A DNA stretch of 64,000 nucleotides from Puniceicoccaceae bacterium (GTDB taxonomy: Bacteria; Verrucomicrobiota; Verrucomicrobiia; Opitutales; JAFGAQ01). The notes beneath the pieces were generated by a model. That model saw only the letters and a list, made by a program, of their open reading frames with translations. It did not search any database and was not told the DNA's origin. The DNA lies in the NCBI GenBank assembly GCA_028285755.1, contig JANQOQ010000001.1, positions 141,589-205,588 on the forward strand. Direction: 5' to 3'. This document shows positions 1 to 9,174 of the stretch, piece by piece. Positions within the stretch are counted from its first letter, which is position 1. Every line of letters starts with the position of its first letter. A program made the position numbers and the translations under genes.

Positions 1-153
1 AATTGGATCCTGCAAATTCCGAACCATGATTGGTATATTTCACTAATTATTTAGCTATTTCAACCATTTTATTATCACCTAAAAAATTTACACAAGAAAT
101 TAGGATTTTTATCTGCCTTATATTCAATGACTTATAATTTATTCAAATAGAAT

Positions 154-183
154 TGGCACACCTCATGTTATTTAGTTGGCACA
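154..183 (+). promoter_or_regulatory. Duplicated TTGGCACA boxes upstream of pspA
   Basis: The octamer TTGGCACA occurs at 153-160 and again at 176-183, 23 bp apart and just ahead of the pspA ATG at 209. TGGCACA matches the -24 half of sigma-54 promoters, which drive psp operons in enterobacteria. The -12 half is poor here (ATGTT where TTGCA/T is expected, 165-169), so the match is only partial. The repeats may equally be an activator or repressor site. The rest of 1-208 is AT-rich with no gene seen. Confidence 0.3.
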
Positions 184-208
184 AACAAATATAAACCTAA
201 TTAATCTT

Positions 209-907
209 ATGAGTATATTCAGTCGTTTTTCAGACATTATCAGCGCCAACATCAACTCGATGCTGGATCGTGCCGAAGACCCGGAGAAAATGCTTCGCCT
301 TATGGTACGTGAAATGGAAGATACCCTGGTGGATATCAAGGCATCTTGCGCAAACGTAATGGCCCAGGCTGCCAAAAGCCGTCGTGAACTAACCAACCTC
401 GACGATAAACTTATCCGGTGGGAATCACGCGCACAGCTCGCCATCGAGCGTGAAAAGGACGATCTCGCCAGAGAAGCACTGATCGAGAAACGTGCAATCC
501 AAACCCGCATTGATGCCGTTAAAGAAGAAATCACACGTTTCGAAGAGATCATCGAACAGTATAAGAAAGATATTTCAGATCTTGAAGCGAAGCTCGACCA
601 GGCCCGCAACAAGCACAAGGTGCTCATTCAACGCCACCTGCGTGCTCAGAACTCACACAAAACTCAGTCCCACATCCGCAAGGCCAATAACCAGGCGGCC
701 ATGATGAAGTTTGATAAGTTTGAGCAACGCATTGAGCGCATGGAAGCTGACGCCGAACTTGTAAACTACGGAGCATCCAAGTCAGTCGATGACGCTTTCC
801 GCAGCATCGAAACCGATGACGAAATCGAAGCACAGCTGGAAGCACTCAAGGCAAAGCGTAAACCTGCGAATCCAGGCACCGAAAGTAATATTGATTCCAA
901 CGCATAA
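209..907 (+). CDS. pspA: PspA/IM30 family membrane-protecting protein
   Basis: Phage-shock protein A of the PspA/Vipp1/LiaH (ESCRT-III-like) family, 232 residues. It begins with the amphipathic membrane-binding helix typical of the family (MSIFSRFSDIISANINSML), followed by the signature EDPEKMLRLMVREMEDTL. The rest is nearly all charged helix and coiled coil to about residue 215, with a short Pro/Ser tail. It is a cytoplasmic peripheral membrane protein that oligomerises on damaged inner membrane. The reading frame is open back to a TTG at 176, but ATG 209 restores the conserved N-terminus and is preferred. It is first of four closely spaced psp-type genes. No pspF regulator is in the window. 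Confidence 0.9.
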   Translation: MSIFSRFSDIISANINSMLDRAEDPEKMLRLMVREMEDTLVDIKASCANVMAQAAKSRRELTNLDDKLIRWESRAQLAIEREKDDLAREALIEKRAIQTRIDAVKEEITRFEEIIEQYKKDISDLEAKLDQARNKHKVLIQRHLRAQNSHKTQSHIRKANNQAAMMKFDKFEQRIERMEADAELVNYGASKSVDDAFRSIETDDEIEAQLEALKAKRKPANPGTESNIDSNA

Positions 908-928
908 TAATACTAACCTGTAACGATC

Positions 929-1162
929 ATGGAAGGTGCACTCGCTATATTTCTGTCAATCGGATTGCCCATTATCTGCGGCACGCTGTTAATGCTCAGC
1001 ATCCCACTGACTATTATTTATCTACAACGCAGCAAGCGACAAACCTCACAAGAGGATACCCAGTTGCTGCAGGAGATGCACCAGTCTTTAATGCGCATGG
1101 AAAAACGCATAGACGCTCTCGAAACCATTTATTTTGAATCTGAAACCAAGAAAAAATCATGA
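929..1162 (+). CDS. PspB-like small membrane protein
   Basis: A 77-residue protein with one N-terminal transmembrane segment (about residues 5-31), then a charged helix ending in a heptad pattern MEKRIDALETI. Size, topology and the R-I-x-A-L-E motif match PspB, which partners PspC at the inner membrane in stress sensing. It starts 21 bp after the pspA stop and overlaps the following pspC start by 4 bp (ATGA at 1159-1162), so the two are translationally coupled. Sequence similarity to enterobacterial PspB is limited to the C-terminal helix, so the family call rests on topology, motif and context. Confidence 0.7.
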   Translation: MEGALAIFLSIGLPIICGTLLMLSIPLTIIYLQRSKRQTSQEDTQLLQEMHQSLMRMEKRIDALETIYFESETKKKS

Positions 1163-1551
1163 CGCACTGTAATTATCAGCGTAACTGCGAATACGGACTT
1201 TATCGGGCACGCAACGGTATGATACTCGGGGTTTGCAAAGGCCTCTCAAATGCCACCCGTATACCACTCTGGCTCGTCCGCACGCTTTTTGTATTGTTCG
1301 CCATCTTCACATCCGGCTTTCCCGTTGTATTCATCTATCTGATCATGGCAATCATCATGCGCCCGGAGCCGGTTGTTCCCTTCCAAAGCGATGAGGAGGT
1401 GGAATTCTACAACACACACGGGGACACTCGCCGCAGTGCCATCGAACGCATGCGGGCGATCCTCAGCAAGCTCGACCGCCGCGTACAACGGCTCGAAAAC
1501 GCAGTCACTGATCCCGAGAAAGACTGGGAACGCCGTTTCCACAATTCCTGA
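1159..1551 (+). CDS. pspC: PspC domain protein
   Basis: A 130-residue protein with the PspC domain at residues 10-70: LYRARNGMILGVCKGLSNAT, followed by a re-entrant or transmembrane hydrophobic stretch at about 34-67. In other bacteria PspC senses envelope damage at the inner membrane and binds PspA or PspB. The cytosolic tail ends in LDRRVQRLENAV, a heptad segment that resembles those of the two small neighbours at 929 and 1606. It overlaps the PspB-like gene by 4 bp. A Cys pair near the N-terminus (CNYQRNC, residues 4-10) precedes the domain and is not part of the E. coli protein. Confidence 0.85.
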   Translation: MTHCNYQRNCEYGLYRARNGMILGVCKGLSNATRIPLWLVRTLFVLFAIFTSGFPVVFIYLIMAIIMRPEPVVPFQSDEEVEFYNTHGDTRRSAIERMRAILSKLDRRVQRLENAVTDPEKDWERRFHNS

Positions 1552-1605
1552 TATCAACTTACAGCACTACAAACTAGAATTAAGATTCTCTAACCATATA
1601 CGATC

Positions 1606-1812
1606 ATGTGGACAGCCATCGCATTCATTGTCGCCATAGTTTTTATCAGTGACGTGATTAAACAACGCTATAAATTCAAGAAGCACCAAGCGAATCTGCC
1701 GGAATCAAATCCGGCAGATCTTAAAAAGATCGAGGAGCTGGAAAGGCGCATTCAAAGCCTGGAAACCATTGTGATCGAGCTCGAAAAGACCGAGCGCTAT
1801 CGTAACCTCTGA
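1606..1812 (+). CDS. Second PspB-like coiled-coil membrane protein
   Basis: A 68-residue protein with one N-terminal transmembrane helix (about residues 2-17), a basic stretch, then a coiled coil containing LERRIQSLETIVIELEK. It has the topology of the gene at 929 and a matching heptad motif. The starts of both genes sit in the same leader string, ACGATCATG. It is probably a duplicated PspB-type partner of PspC, although the function is inferred. It is the last psp-type gene before the DUF4097 gene. A perfect 12-bp inverted repeat follows it at 1841-1875. Confidence 0.65.
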   Translation: MWTAIAFIVAIVFISDVIKQRYKFKKHQANLPESNPADLKKIEELERRIQSLETIVIELEKTERYRNL

Positions 1813-1840
1813 TCTATCGCACCACTCCCCTTTTTTAAAA

Positions 1841-1875
1841 AAATGTTACTTTAGCTCGATTACAAAGTAACATTT
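1841..1875. promoter_or_regulatory. Perfect 12-bp inverted repeat between psp genes and DUF4097 gene
   Basis: AAATGTTACTTT (1841-1852) and AAAGTAACATTT (1864-1875) are exact reverse complements around an 11-nt spacer. There is no T-run on the + strand after the second arm, and the stem is AT-rich. An operator for the downstream gene at 1920 is therefore more likely than an intrinsic terminator, though a weak terminator for the psp genes cannot be excluded. Confidence 0.5.
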
Positions 1876-1919
1876 ATAGGACTACTGTCGTCTCTCATTA
1901 ACACTTAAGCATAACTATT

Positions 1920-2804
1920 ATGAAATCCCTCATCCCATTCATTTCCCTTCTAATCATAGGTGCTCAGCTACATGCTTACGAGCATGTAGTTGAGCGTTCA
2001 TTCTCAGTACAGGGTCCTGGTCAGCTAACCATCGATGCTGACCGGGGCAATGTTTCGCTGGAAGCCGAAGAACGCGATACTGTCGCATTCGAAATTCATT
2101 ACCAGCTCAAAGGATTCTCGGACGATGAGGCGCAAGCCCTCTTCGATGAAATCCTCATAGGTTATGAACAATCAGAAAATGACATAATCATGATTCTCGA
2201 ATTACCCGAAGATCAGAAGTTCTCACTTTTCAACTTCTGGAAGGAAAAACCGCTCTCCAAAGCCCGAATTCATATCAAGGTCAAAGCACCGCTGGATTTT
2301 AAGCCCAAAATTGATACTAAAGGCGGTAATATCACCATTTCCAGAATCAATAATGAGGTAAGGGCCCACACCCTCGGCGGGAATATAAATCTAAAGACAA
2401 TCACCGGAAACATGTATCTGGATACCATGGGTGGCAATATCATTGTCGAGGATAGCCGCGGAACCATCGTAGCCGATACCAAAGGCGGTAATATATCGAT
2501 CGATCGGGCAATCGGTCTCGTAGACGCTGAAACTATGGGTGGAAATGTGACCGCACGCATCGAAGGAGGGCTCACTGATAACTGCCGCCTCAAGACCATG
2601 GGCGGCGATGTCACAGTATTCCTGGATGAAAGCATTCAAGCCAATCTCTCCGCACATACCATGGGTGGGCGCGTAGTTGCCCATATTCCGGTCAGTATTG
2701 AGGGTAAAGTTAAAAAGAATAAGTTAAAGGGTAAGCTCAATGAAGGCGGCCCGGACATTGATCTCAATACCATGGGCGGTAACATTCACATAAAAGCGTT
2801 ATAG
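1920..2804 (+). CDS. Exported DUF4097 (toastrack) beta-solenoid protein
   Basis: A 294-residue protein with a signal peptide (residues 1-19, cut near LHA-YEH). A mixed N-terminal part is followed, from about residue 120, by eight copies of a T-x-G-G-[NDR]-[IV] turn motif (TKGGNI, TLGGNI, TMGGNI and so on). These build a right-handed beta-solenoid of the DUF4097 'toastrack' type. Toastrack proteins are known partners of PspA/PspC systems; LiaG in the Firmicute lia operon is an example. Its position directly after four psp-type genes makes an envelope-stress role likely. It probably resides in the periplasm. No catalytic residues are evident. Confidence 0.8.
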   Translation: MKSLIPFISLLIIGAQLHAYEHVVERSFSVQGPGQLTIDADRGNVSLEAEERDTVAFEIHYQLKGFSDDEAQALFDEILIGYEQSENDIIMILELPEDQKFSLFNFWKEKPLSKARIHIKVKAPLDFKPKIDTKGGNITISRINNEVRAHTLGGNINLKTITGNMYLDTMGGNIIVEDSRGTIVADTKGGNISIDRAIGLVDAETMGGNVTARIEGGLTDNCRLKTMGGDVTVFLDESIQANLSAHTMGGRVVAHIPVSIEGKVKKNKLKGKLNEGGPDIDLNTMGGNIHIKAL

Positions 2805-3086
2805 TAACTATAAGCATTCATTGAATTTTTTAAATTAAGAGAGTCGTTAGTGGTTTTATTCAAACAAAGCTACTTCCTAATACGTCTCTCTTATATTAAA
2901 AACAATGACTTAAAATGTCTCTCCTTATAGAACCTTAACGTGTAAGTGTATTCTGTTTTGAATACGAAATTCCTGGAAATTAAGAAAATTTGAAAGATTT
3001 TAGAATCCTGCCGGTTTAATTAAGTATTAAGCAATCTCTCAACCCACTCTTCTTAAAATTCACTATCCTATCTTGTTTAACATAAA

Positions 3087-4577
3087 ATGAACAATTTCCT
3101 GAAAGTAAGATTAAATCCTTTGATCTGTTTTCTCGTTCTATCACGACTATTCACGACTCCCAGCCTCGCGGAAGATATTAGCCTGAACGAGGCTTTGTAC
3201 GAGGCCATCCGTGAAAACCTTGCCCTGAAAGTGGACTCTTACGAGCAAATCCTAGGACAGCAGGATGTGATCATCGCAGAATCCGCATTTGATTCCACGC
3301 TATTTGGAAATGCGGGATTTACCGAGGAGGAGCAGGACTTCAACTTGACCACTTCGGAATCAAGGAGTGCGAGTCTGGGGATAACAAAGCAATTTAGCAC
3401 CGGCACCACCGTCACGCTCTCCAATAATTTCTTTCGCAATCAGGGCAGTCGCTTCGACCCGGATCTCAATCAACAAATCGGAGGGGGCCTCAACAATACA
3501 AATACAATTTCATTATCGGTGCGCCAGCCACTACTCAGGGGTTTTGGGCGCGATGCCAATCGTGCCAACCTGAATCGTGCGGAAATGCAACTTGAGATCG
3601 CCGAGCTGGATTATCGCAACTCCCTGCTCGATATCGTGAATCAAGCCGAAGTCGCCTACTGGCAGGCAGCCTTTCAAAAAGCGCGGCTGGAATTAACCGA
3701 AACCAGCCTCCAAGTTGCCCAAAGCTTGCTCGAAAACAACGTTGAGCGTGAAAAGGTAGGCCGCGCCACCAAGATCGACGTCTTGCAGGCAGAAGCAAAT
3801 CTGGCCGCACAGCAAGAGACCTTTATTGAAGCCCAGCGCGACCGCGAAAACGCCATTGATCGCCTGCTCACTGTAATGGGTAGATTACGCCCCGAATATC
3901 AGGATGAGGAGCTGAGTGTGAGCGAATTACCGGAGCCGGGAAGTTACAGCCCTACCCTCGCCGAGACTTGGGGAGGGGCCCTCAATACTGATCTCAACCT
4001 CATTACCCAGGGCTTCCGCATCGGCAGCCTTGCCTTTGATCGCATTATCGCAAACGACCAGAACAAAACCCGCCTCGATCTCGTATTGAGTGGTGAATCC
4101 ATCGGCCTGTCCAACGATACGGCCAACGATGCCTTTACAAGTGCGCTGGAGCGCGAGGGTCACGAAATTGGAGCACGCATAGAATTGAATGTGCCTATTG
4201 GCAAGCGCGCCTCACGTGCCCGGGTGAGCCGCATCGAAGCCATTATCGAGCGCGAAGAAGTCAGGCTCGAGCGCATCGAACAACTGCTCTTCCAGGAAGT
4301 CCGTAGTCAATGGCGCACGCTTGAGTCCAGCCTGGAAAGTCTGAAGGCCAGCCGTGCGAGCCTGACCCTCCAGGAAGAAGTATTTCAGCAGGAGCAGGCA
4401 AAATTTAATAATGGCCTCGCGGTATTCCGCGATGTGCAGGAAGCCCAGGACGACCTCAATCGCGCCCGTATCCGCGAGCTCAATGCGTGGATCGCCGCCC
4501 TTGTCGCCGAAGCGGACTTGCGCCGGCTGGACGGTTCGTTGCTCGAAACCCGTAATATCGATCTTAATTTTGAATAA
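3087..4577 (+). CDS. TolC family outer-membrane efflux protein
   Basis: A 496-residue outer-membrane channel protein with a signal peptide (residues 1-28, ending PSLA-ED). It has two long alpha-hairpin OEP repeats (about 30-230 and 285-480) and the family-type segment VRQPLLRGFG at the first beta-strand hairpin. It would form the exit duct for the adaptor, ATPase and permeases encoded immediately downstream (36-bp gap to the adaptor, all on one strand). The first gene of the export operon is preceded by a 282-bp AT-rich spacer (2805-3086) likely to hold its promoter; no clear -35/-10 pair could be fixed. Substrate unknown. Confidence 0.88.
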   Translation: MNNFLKVRLNPLICFLVLSRLFTTPSLAEDISLNEALYEAIRENLALKVDSYEQILGQQDVIIAESAFDSTLFGNAGFTEEEQDFNLTTSESRSASLGITKQFSTGTTVTLSNNFFRNQGSRFDPDLNQQIGGGLNNTNTISLSVRQPLLRGFGRDANRANLNRAEMQLEIAELDYRNSLLDIVNQAEVAYWQAAFQKARLELTETSLQVAQSLLENNVEREKVGRATKIDVLQAEANLAAQQETFIEAQRDRENAIDRLLTVMGRLRPEYQDEELSVSELPEPGSYSPTLAETWGGALNTDLNLITQGFRIGSLAFDRIIANDQNKTRLDLVLSGESIGLSNDTANDAFTSALEREGHEIGARIELNVPIGKRASRARVSRIEAIIEREEVRLERIEQLLFQEVRSQWRTLESSLESLKASRASLTLQEEVFQQEQAKFNNGLAVFRDVQEAQDDLNRARIRELNAWIAALVAEADLRRLDGSLLETRNIDLNFE

Positions 4578-4613
4578 ATTACTCCTTAAACTATCTTTAA
4601 ACTAACTGGCACC

Positions 4614-5933
4614 ATGGCAAAACGTAAGCGCAAAGGAAAATTAAAGTGGATCATCATCATCGTGATCATCCTGGGTATAGCGGGCTTCATCACCTACAAG
4701 GAGATGAACAAAAAGCCCGAAGGCATCGAAGTAACAACAGGTAAATCCTCCCGGGGGGATATCACGAGCATTGTCACAGCAACCGGCAAAATCTTTCCCG
4801 AAGTTGAAGTCAAGATCACATCCGAAGTTTCCGGTGAGATCATCCAACTGCCCGTTGTAGATGGCATGGGAGTCGGCAAGGGAGACTTGCTCGTTGCGGT
4901 GAACCCTGAGATCCTGGAAGCCCGCGTTAAGCAACAGGAAGCCTCACTAAGCGCTCAAAAAGCCAGTGCCGCTGAAGCCCGGGCACAACTGCTCAAGGCC
5001 GAGCTCGATTTAAAACGCACGCAGAGTCTCTTTGATCAAGGGTTTGCAACCCAGGATGAGCTTGATCGCGACAGCACCAACCTTGAAATCAGCAAAGCCC
5101 GCCTGGAAGCCGCCAACTACCGTATCGAACAAAGCGAAATGCAGCTACAGGAAACACAGGAAAATCTGGATAACGCCAGTACTTATGCACCCATGGACGG
5201 CACCATCACTGCACTCAATCTCGAAATCGGCGACCGGGTTTCCGGAACCGGCCAATTTTCCCAGGGCACCGAAATCATGCGCGTCGCTGACCTGACAACG
5301 ATGGAAGTGCGTGTGGATGTCTCGGAGGCGGAAATCGTTGACGTCAAAGTGGGCGATCTTGCCGAAATCGAGATCGACGCCCTACCCGATGAGACCTTCA
5401 ACGGCACTGTTACTGAAATTGCAAATTCCGCAAGAACGAACCGCAACAACCAGGAACAACTCACCACATTCCAGGTAAAAGTACGGCTCGATGATCCCGA
5501 CTCACGCTACCGACCCGGCATGACTGCGACCGCAGATATTAAAACCAAGACTGTTGAAGATGCCATTCTCGTGCCATTGCAGGCCGTAACAGTAAGGCCT
5601 AAATCCGAAGTCAGAAAGCAATTAAAATCTGAAAACGGGGAAAATGAAGACAGCGAAGAGGACAAAGAGGAAGAACCTGAAGAAAACAATAATAACAATG
5701 GCGAACCTGAGAGAGATGAACTCCAGCGCCTTGTATTTATTGTTAAAGACGGTAAAAGCATAATGACTTTGGTAGAAACCGGTATCGCGGATAAACGAAA
5801 CATCGAAATTACAGACGGTCTCGAGGCCGATACCAAAATCGTCACAGGCAGTTACGGTGTGCTCACCCGCAGGCTCAGGCACAACAGTGACATCCAGGAA
5901 AAAGGAAATCCAAACCAAAACAATCAGGGATAG
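4614..5933 (+). CDS. MacA/HlyD-type periplasmic efflux adaptor
   Basis: A 439-residue membrane-fusion protein. A basic N-terminus (KRKRKGK) and one transmembrane anchor (about residues 11-28) are followed by the lipoyl/barrel-sandwich half ([13 protein letters not shown]), a coiled-coil hairpin (about 100-185), the second lipoyl half ([12 protein letters not shown]), and beta-barrel and membrane-proximal domains. It links the TolC protein upstream to the MacB-type ABC parts downstream. Oddly, residues of about 338-368 form an acidic, Asn-rich insertion (many Glu/Asp, then five Asn in a row) just after the VPLQAVTVR strand, which makes it longer than E. coli MacA. Confidence 0.87.
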   Translation: MAKRKRKGKLKWIIIIVIILGIAGFITYKEMNKKPEGIEVTTGKSSRGDITSIVTATGKIFPEVEVKITSEVSGEIIQLPVVDGMGVGKGDLLVAVNPEILEARVKQQEASLSAQKASAAEARAQLLKAELDLKRTQSLFDQGFATQDELDRDSTNLEISKARLEAANYRIEQSEMQLQETQENLDNASTYAPMDGTITALNLEIGDRVSGTGQFSQGTEIMRVADLTTMEVRVDVSEAEIVDVKVGDLAEIEIDALPDETFNGTVTEIANSARTNRNNQEQLTTFQVKVRLDDPDSRYRPGMTATADIKTKTVEDAILVPLQAVTVRPKSEVRKQLKSENGENEDSEEDKEEEPEENNNNNGEPERDELQRLVFIVKDGKSIMTLVETGIADKRNIEITDGLEADTKIVTGSYGVLTRRLRHNSDIQEKGNPNQNNQG

Positions 5934-5941
5934 GAATCTCC

Positions 5942-6658
5942 ATGCGACCTTACAGTAACGCAGGTAAACCCATCATCGAAATCAACGGTGTTCGTAAAAT
6001 TTACGACCTGGGAGAAACCGAGGTGCGTGCACTCGATGGGGTGGATCTTAAGATATTCACCAATGATTACGTCGCGATCATGGGCCCCTCCGGCAGCGGA
6101 AAATCCACGCTGATGAATCTCCTGGGCTGTCTGGATACCCCCACCGAAGGATACTATGAATTTGGCGGGGAAGACGTCGCAGATATGACCGACAGCGAGC
6201 TCGCAGATATACGCAACCGCCGCATCGGCTTTGTTTTCCAGAGCTTTAACCTGTTGCCGAGAGCAACCACACTGCGAAATGTGGAGCTCCCCCTGGTCTA
6301 TGCAGGCAAAAATGCAGATGATCGCCTCGAGATGGCGGAAGAAGCACTTACTAAAGTGGGTCTGGCAGACCGTATTAAACACCGACCCAATGAGCTCTCA
6401 GGGGGTCAGCGTCAGCGCGTGGCCATCGCACGGGCCTTAGTCAATAAGCCGTCCATCATTCTCGCCGACGAACCCACCGGCAACCTTGATTCCAAAACAG
6501 GTGACGAGATCATGGTGCTCTTCGATCAGCTGCATCAACAAGGTAACACCATCATCCTGGTAACCCACGAGGACTACATTGCCCAACACGCCAAGCGTTG
6601 CATACGCCTGCGCGATGGTAAGATTGAGTCCGACATATTTGTCGATAAGGAGGTATGA
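5942..6658 (+). CDS. MacB-type ABC transporter ATPase
   Basis: A 238-residue ATPase with Walker [11 protein letters not shown]-loop [10 protein letters not shown], signature [15 protein letters not shown], Walker [14 protein letters not shown] and switch His (VTHED). This is the LolD/MacB subfamily that powers mechanotransmission exporters. In E. coli MacB the ATPase is fused to its permease; here it is a separate gene. It overlaps the first permease by 4 bp (ATGA at 6655-6658) and lies 8 bp after the adaptor gene, so it is co-translated with both. Confidence 0.93.
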   Translation: MRPYSNAGKPIIEINGVRKIYDLGETEVRALDGVDLKIFTNDYVAIMGPSGSGKSTLMNLLGCLDTPTEGYYEFGGEDVADMTDSELADIRNRRIGFVFQSFNLLPRATTLRNVELPLVYAGKNADDRLEMAEEALTKVGLADRIKHRPNELSGGQRQRVAIARALVNKPSIILADEPTGNLDSKTGDEIMVLFDQLHQQGNTIILVTHEDYIAQHAKRCIRLRDGKIESDIFVDKEV

Positions 6659-7923
6659 GAAAACTCTTCAATGAATCGCTGGAATCGGTGAGGATCGCCC
6701 TGGAGCAGATCAACGAGCACCGCATGCGTTCACTGTTGACGACGCTGGGTGTGATCATCGGTATCATCGCAGTTACGCTCATGGGCACCGCAATCAATGG
6801 TATCGATATCGGCTTCAAGCAAAACATCGACAAACTGGGACCCAATACCCTGTATGTAGAGAATTGGCCCTGGCGGGACGTTGGAGACGAATGGCAGCTA
6901 TATCGCAATCGCCCGGAAATGCGCCTTAAGTATGCGAATGAGCTCAATGATATCATTTACACAAATCCTGATACTAACCTCAGGCTTGCAGTACCGGTTG
7001 TGGTTAAGAACGATAATGTCACTCGTGGAGATCGGAGTGCCGGGTGGGTGCGTATCGAAGGCACAAATTCAGAATTCGCCCTTACGGACAATGCAGATCT
7101 GCTCCATGGGCGCTTTATGACCGCTGTTGAAATCATGAGCGGTTCTAATGTGGTGGTAATCGGATACGATATTGCTGAGGCTCTTTTCCCCGGAGGTCTG
7201 GAACAGGCCATCGGCGAAACGATAAAAATCAGACGCGTAAACTACACGGTCATTGGCATCTATGCCAGGCAGGGTCGTTTTCTGGGGGGATTCAGTTTTG
7301 ACCAAAAAGTCATCATCCCTATGACGACTTTTCGCAAGCATATCAGTAACCGTTGGTGGGGAGGTTACGTATTCATACGTATCGAAAAACACCCAGATTC
7401 CAGTGTCGATGAATCACGGGATGAAATCGTCGGCATGATGCGTCGCATCCGCCAACTCGATCCCATTGAAAAAAATAATTTTGAAGTCAACCAAACCGAT
7501 ATTCTAGAAAAGCAATTTGAGCCGGTAAAACGGGGAATTGCTTTTGCAGGACTATTCGTTACCGGCCTCGCACTTTTTGTGGGGGCAATTGGGATTATGA
7601 ACATTACTTTCGTGAGTGTGCGGGAGCGCACGAAGGAGATTGGTACCCGCCGTGCAATCGGAGCAAGGCGCAGATCCATTCTCATGCAGTTTCTCACCGA
7701 AGCGAGTATGATCTGCCTGCTGGGTGGCTTTATTGGGCTCGCACTCACCTATGGGCTCCAGAAGCTCATATCCTCAGCATTGCCGGATTTTCCGGTAGTC
7801 ATGTCTCCCGACCTGATAATTATCGCCCTAGTGATATCGATTCTTACTGGAGTTATATCAGGGTTTGCTCCTGCACTCCAGGCTTCAAAACTCGACCCTG
7901 CGGAGGCCTTGCGCCATGAGTAA
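6655..7923 (+). CDS. MacB/FtsX-type ABC permease 1
   Basis: A 422-residue permease with the MacB plan: a transmembrane helix near residues 24-47 ([21 protein letters not shown]), a large periplasmic core domain (about 48-290), and three C-terminal helices forming the FtsX domain ([16 protein letters not shown] before helix 3, ending in [15 protein letters not shown]). It overlaps the ATPase gene and the next permease gene. With the second permease it probably forms a heterodimer around the ATPase dimer. The substrate is unknown; the tripartite layout suggests export of a small molecule, peptide or lipid from the periplasm. Confidence 0.9.
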   Translation: MRKLFNESLESVRIALEQINEHRMRSLLTTLGVIIGIIAVTLMGTAINGIDIGFKQNIDKLGPNTLYVENWPWRDVGDEWQLYRNRPEMRLKYANELNDIIYTNPDTNLRLAVPVVVKNDNVTRGDRSAGWVRIEGTNSEFALTDNADLLHGRFMTAVEIMSGSNVVVIGYDIAEALFPGGLEQAIGETIKIRRVNYTVIGIYARQGRFLGGFSFDQKVIIPMTTFRKHISNRWWGGYVFIRIEKHPDSSVDESRDEIVGMMRRIRQLDPIEKNNFEVNQTDILEKQFEPVKRGIAFAGLFVTGLALFVGAIGIMNITFVSVRERTKEIGTRRAIGARRRSILMQFLTEASMICLLGGFIGLALTYGLQKLISSALPDFPVVMSPDLIIIALVISILTGVISGFAPALQASKLDPAEALRHE

Positions 7924-9169
7924 GTCTGAACGCAAAACGATCCGCCACATTGATTCGTTTAAACTCTCATTCGGGTCATTGGGTGCAAACAAGCTACGAA
8001 CCAGCCTGACAGTGCTTGGAGTCGCCATCGGTGTATTCTCTGTCGTAGGGGTAATGACCGCGCTTACTGCCATCAAACAAAGTATCGAAGGTGGTTTGAG
8101 TATCTTCGGTGCTAATGTCATATCCATTGAAAGAAGGCCCAGTGTTAATCTGAGCGGTGCAAGGGTCAGATGGTGGGAACGCCCCATGATCACCCCACGC
8201 CAGGCCCAGGAATTCAAGGAAGAAATGGAAGCTTCCGGCATTACCGTAAGCCTGATTAACTCGGATAATGGTGAACGACTGCGTTATCGGGATCGGGTCA
8301 CATCAGCAAACATTACAGTCGTAGGCAGTAACGAAAATTACCTGAGCACAAACAAACGCGAAATCGATTACGGTCGCAATCTAACCATCGCTGATCTGGA
8401 TTTCAACCGACCCGTCGCTGTGGTAGGTACGGGTGTCATTGAAAAGCTATTCCCGGATGAAAATCCACTGGGTAAGGTGATCACCTTCGAAGATGGAAAG
8501 TATGAGATTATCGGCGTTTTCACGGAGAAAGGGGAAATGTTTGGCAACAGTATGGATAACATAGCCCTGATCCCAGTCACCACATTTGTCATTAAGAACT
8601 GGCACGATGAACGCAGTATGAATCTCGCGGTTCAGGCCCCAAACCAGGCTTCATTTGAACGTGTCAGAGATCTATCGATCGGCAAAATGAGACTCGTCCG
8701 TGGGCTCGAACCTGAGGAAGAAAATGACTTTAGCCTGACATCCAATGACTCCCTGCAGGCCACTTTTGCAGAAATTGCCGGCGTGGTGGGTACCGGGGGG
8801 ATCCTGATCAGCGGCATAGCCCTGCTTTGCTCCGGGATCAGCATCATGAATATCATGCTGGTCAGCGTTACCGAGCGAACCCGGGAAATCGGGGTGCGTA
8901 AATCCCTGGGGGCGCGTAGAAAAGACGTTCTCGAGCAGTTTTTAACTGAATCCGTTATCCTATCCTTATTCGGAGCCTTTATAGGCATTGTCCTGGGGAT
9001 CATTGGCGGCAATATCGTCGCGACGATTCTCAAGGTCAGCACAACCATTGCCTGGGATTGGGTGATCATTGCCGTCATAGTATGCACGACCATTGGGGTC
9101 GTTTTTGGCCTCTACCCTGCCTGGAGAGCCGCCCGTCTCAGGCCTGTGGATGCCTTGCGTTATGAGTAG
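7916..9169 (+). CDS. MacB/FtsX-type ABC permease 2
   Basis: A 417-residue paralogue of the preceding permease, with the same order: N-terminal helix (LRTSLTVLGVAIGVFSVVG), periplasmic domain, and FtsX helices with ERTREIGVRKSLGARRKD and the terminal AARLRPVDALRYE. The start is taken at ATG 7916, which overlaps the previous gene's end by 8 bp. The frame extends upstream to 7865 but that adds no conserved sequence. The two permeases differ clearly in their periplasmic domains, which favours a heterodimer over a recent duplication. Last gene of the export operon; the convergent neighbour ends only 5 bp away with no visible terminator between. Confidence 0.9.
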   Translation: MSKSERKTIRHIDSFKLSFGSLGANKLRTSLTVLGVAIGVFSVVGVMTALTAIKQSIEGGLSIFGANVISIERRPSVNLSGARVRWWERPMITPRQAQEFKEEMEASGITVSLINSDNGERLRYRDRVTSANITVVGSNENYLSTNKREIDYGRNLTIADLDFNRPVAVVGTGVIEKLFPDENPLGKVITFEDGKYEIIGVFTEKGEMFGNSMDNIALIPVTTFVIKNWHDERSMNLAVQAPNQASFERVRDLSIGKMRLVRGLEPEEENDFSLTSNDSLQATFAEIAGVVGTGGILISGIALLCSGISIMNIMLVSVTERTREIGVRKSLGARRKDVLEQFLTESVILSLFGAFIGIVLGIIGGNIVATILKVSTTIAWDWVIIAVIVCTTIGVVFGLYPAWRAARLRPVDALRYE

Positions 9170-9174
9170 AAGAC

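Noticed and set aside
2300..2790. Short repeats resembling a CRISPR-like or tandem array
   Set aside because: The repeats are irregularly spaced and encode the T-x-G-G-N turns of the DUF4097 solenoid.
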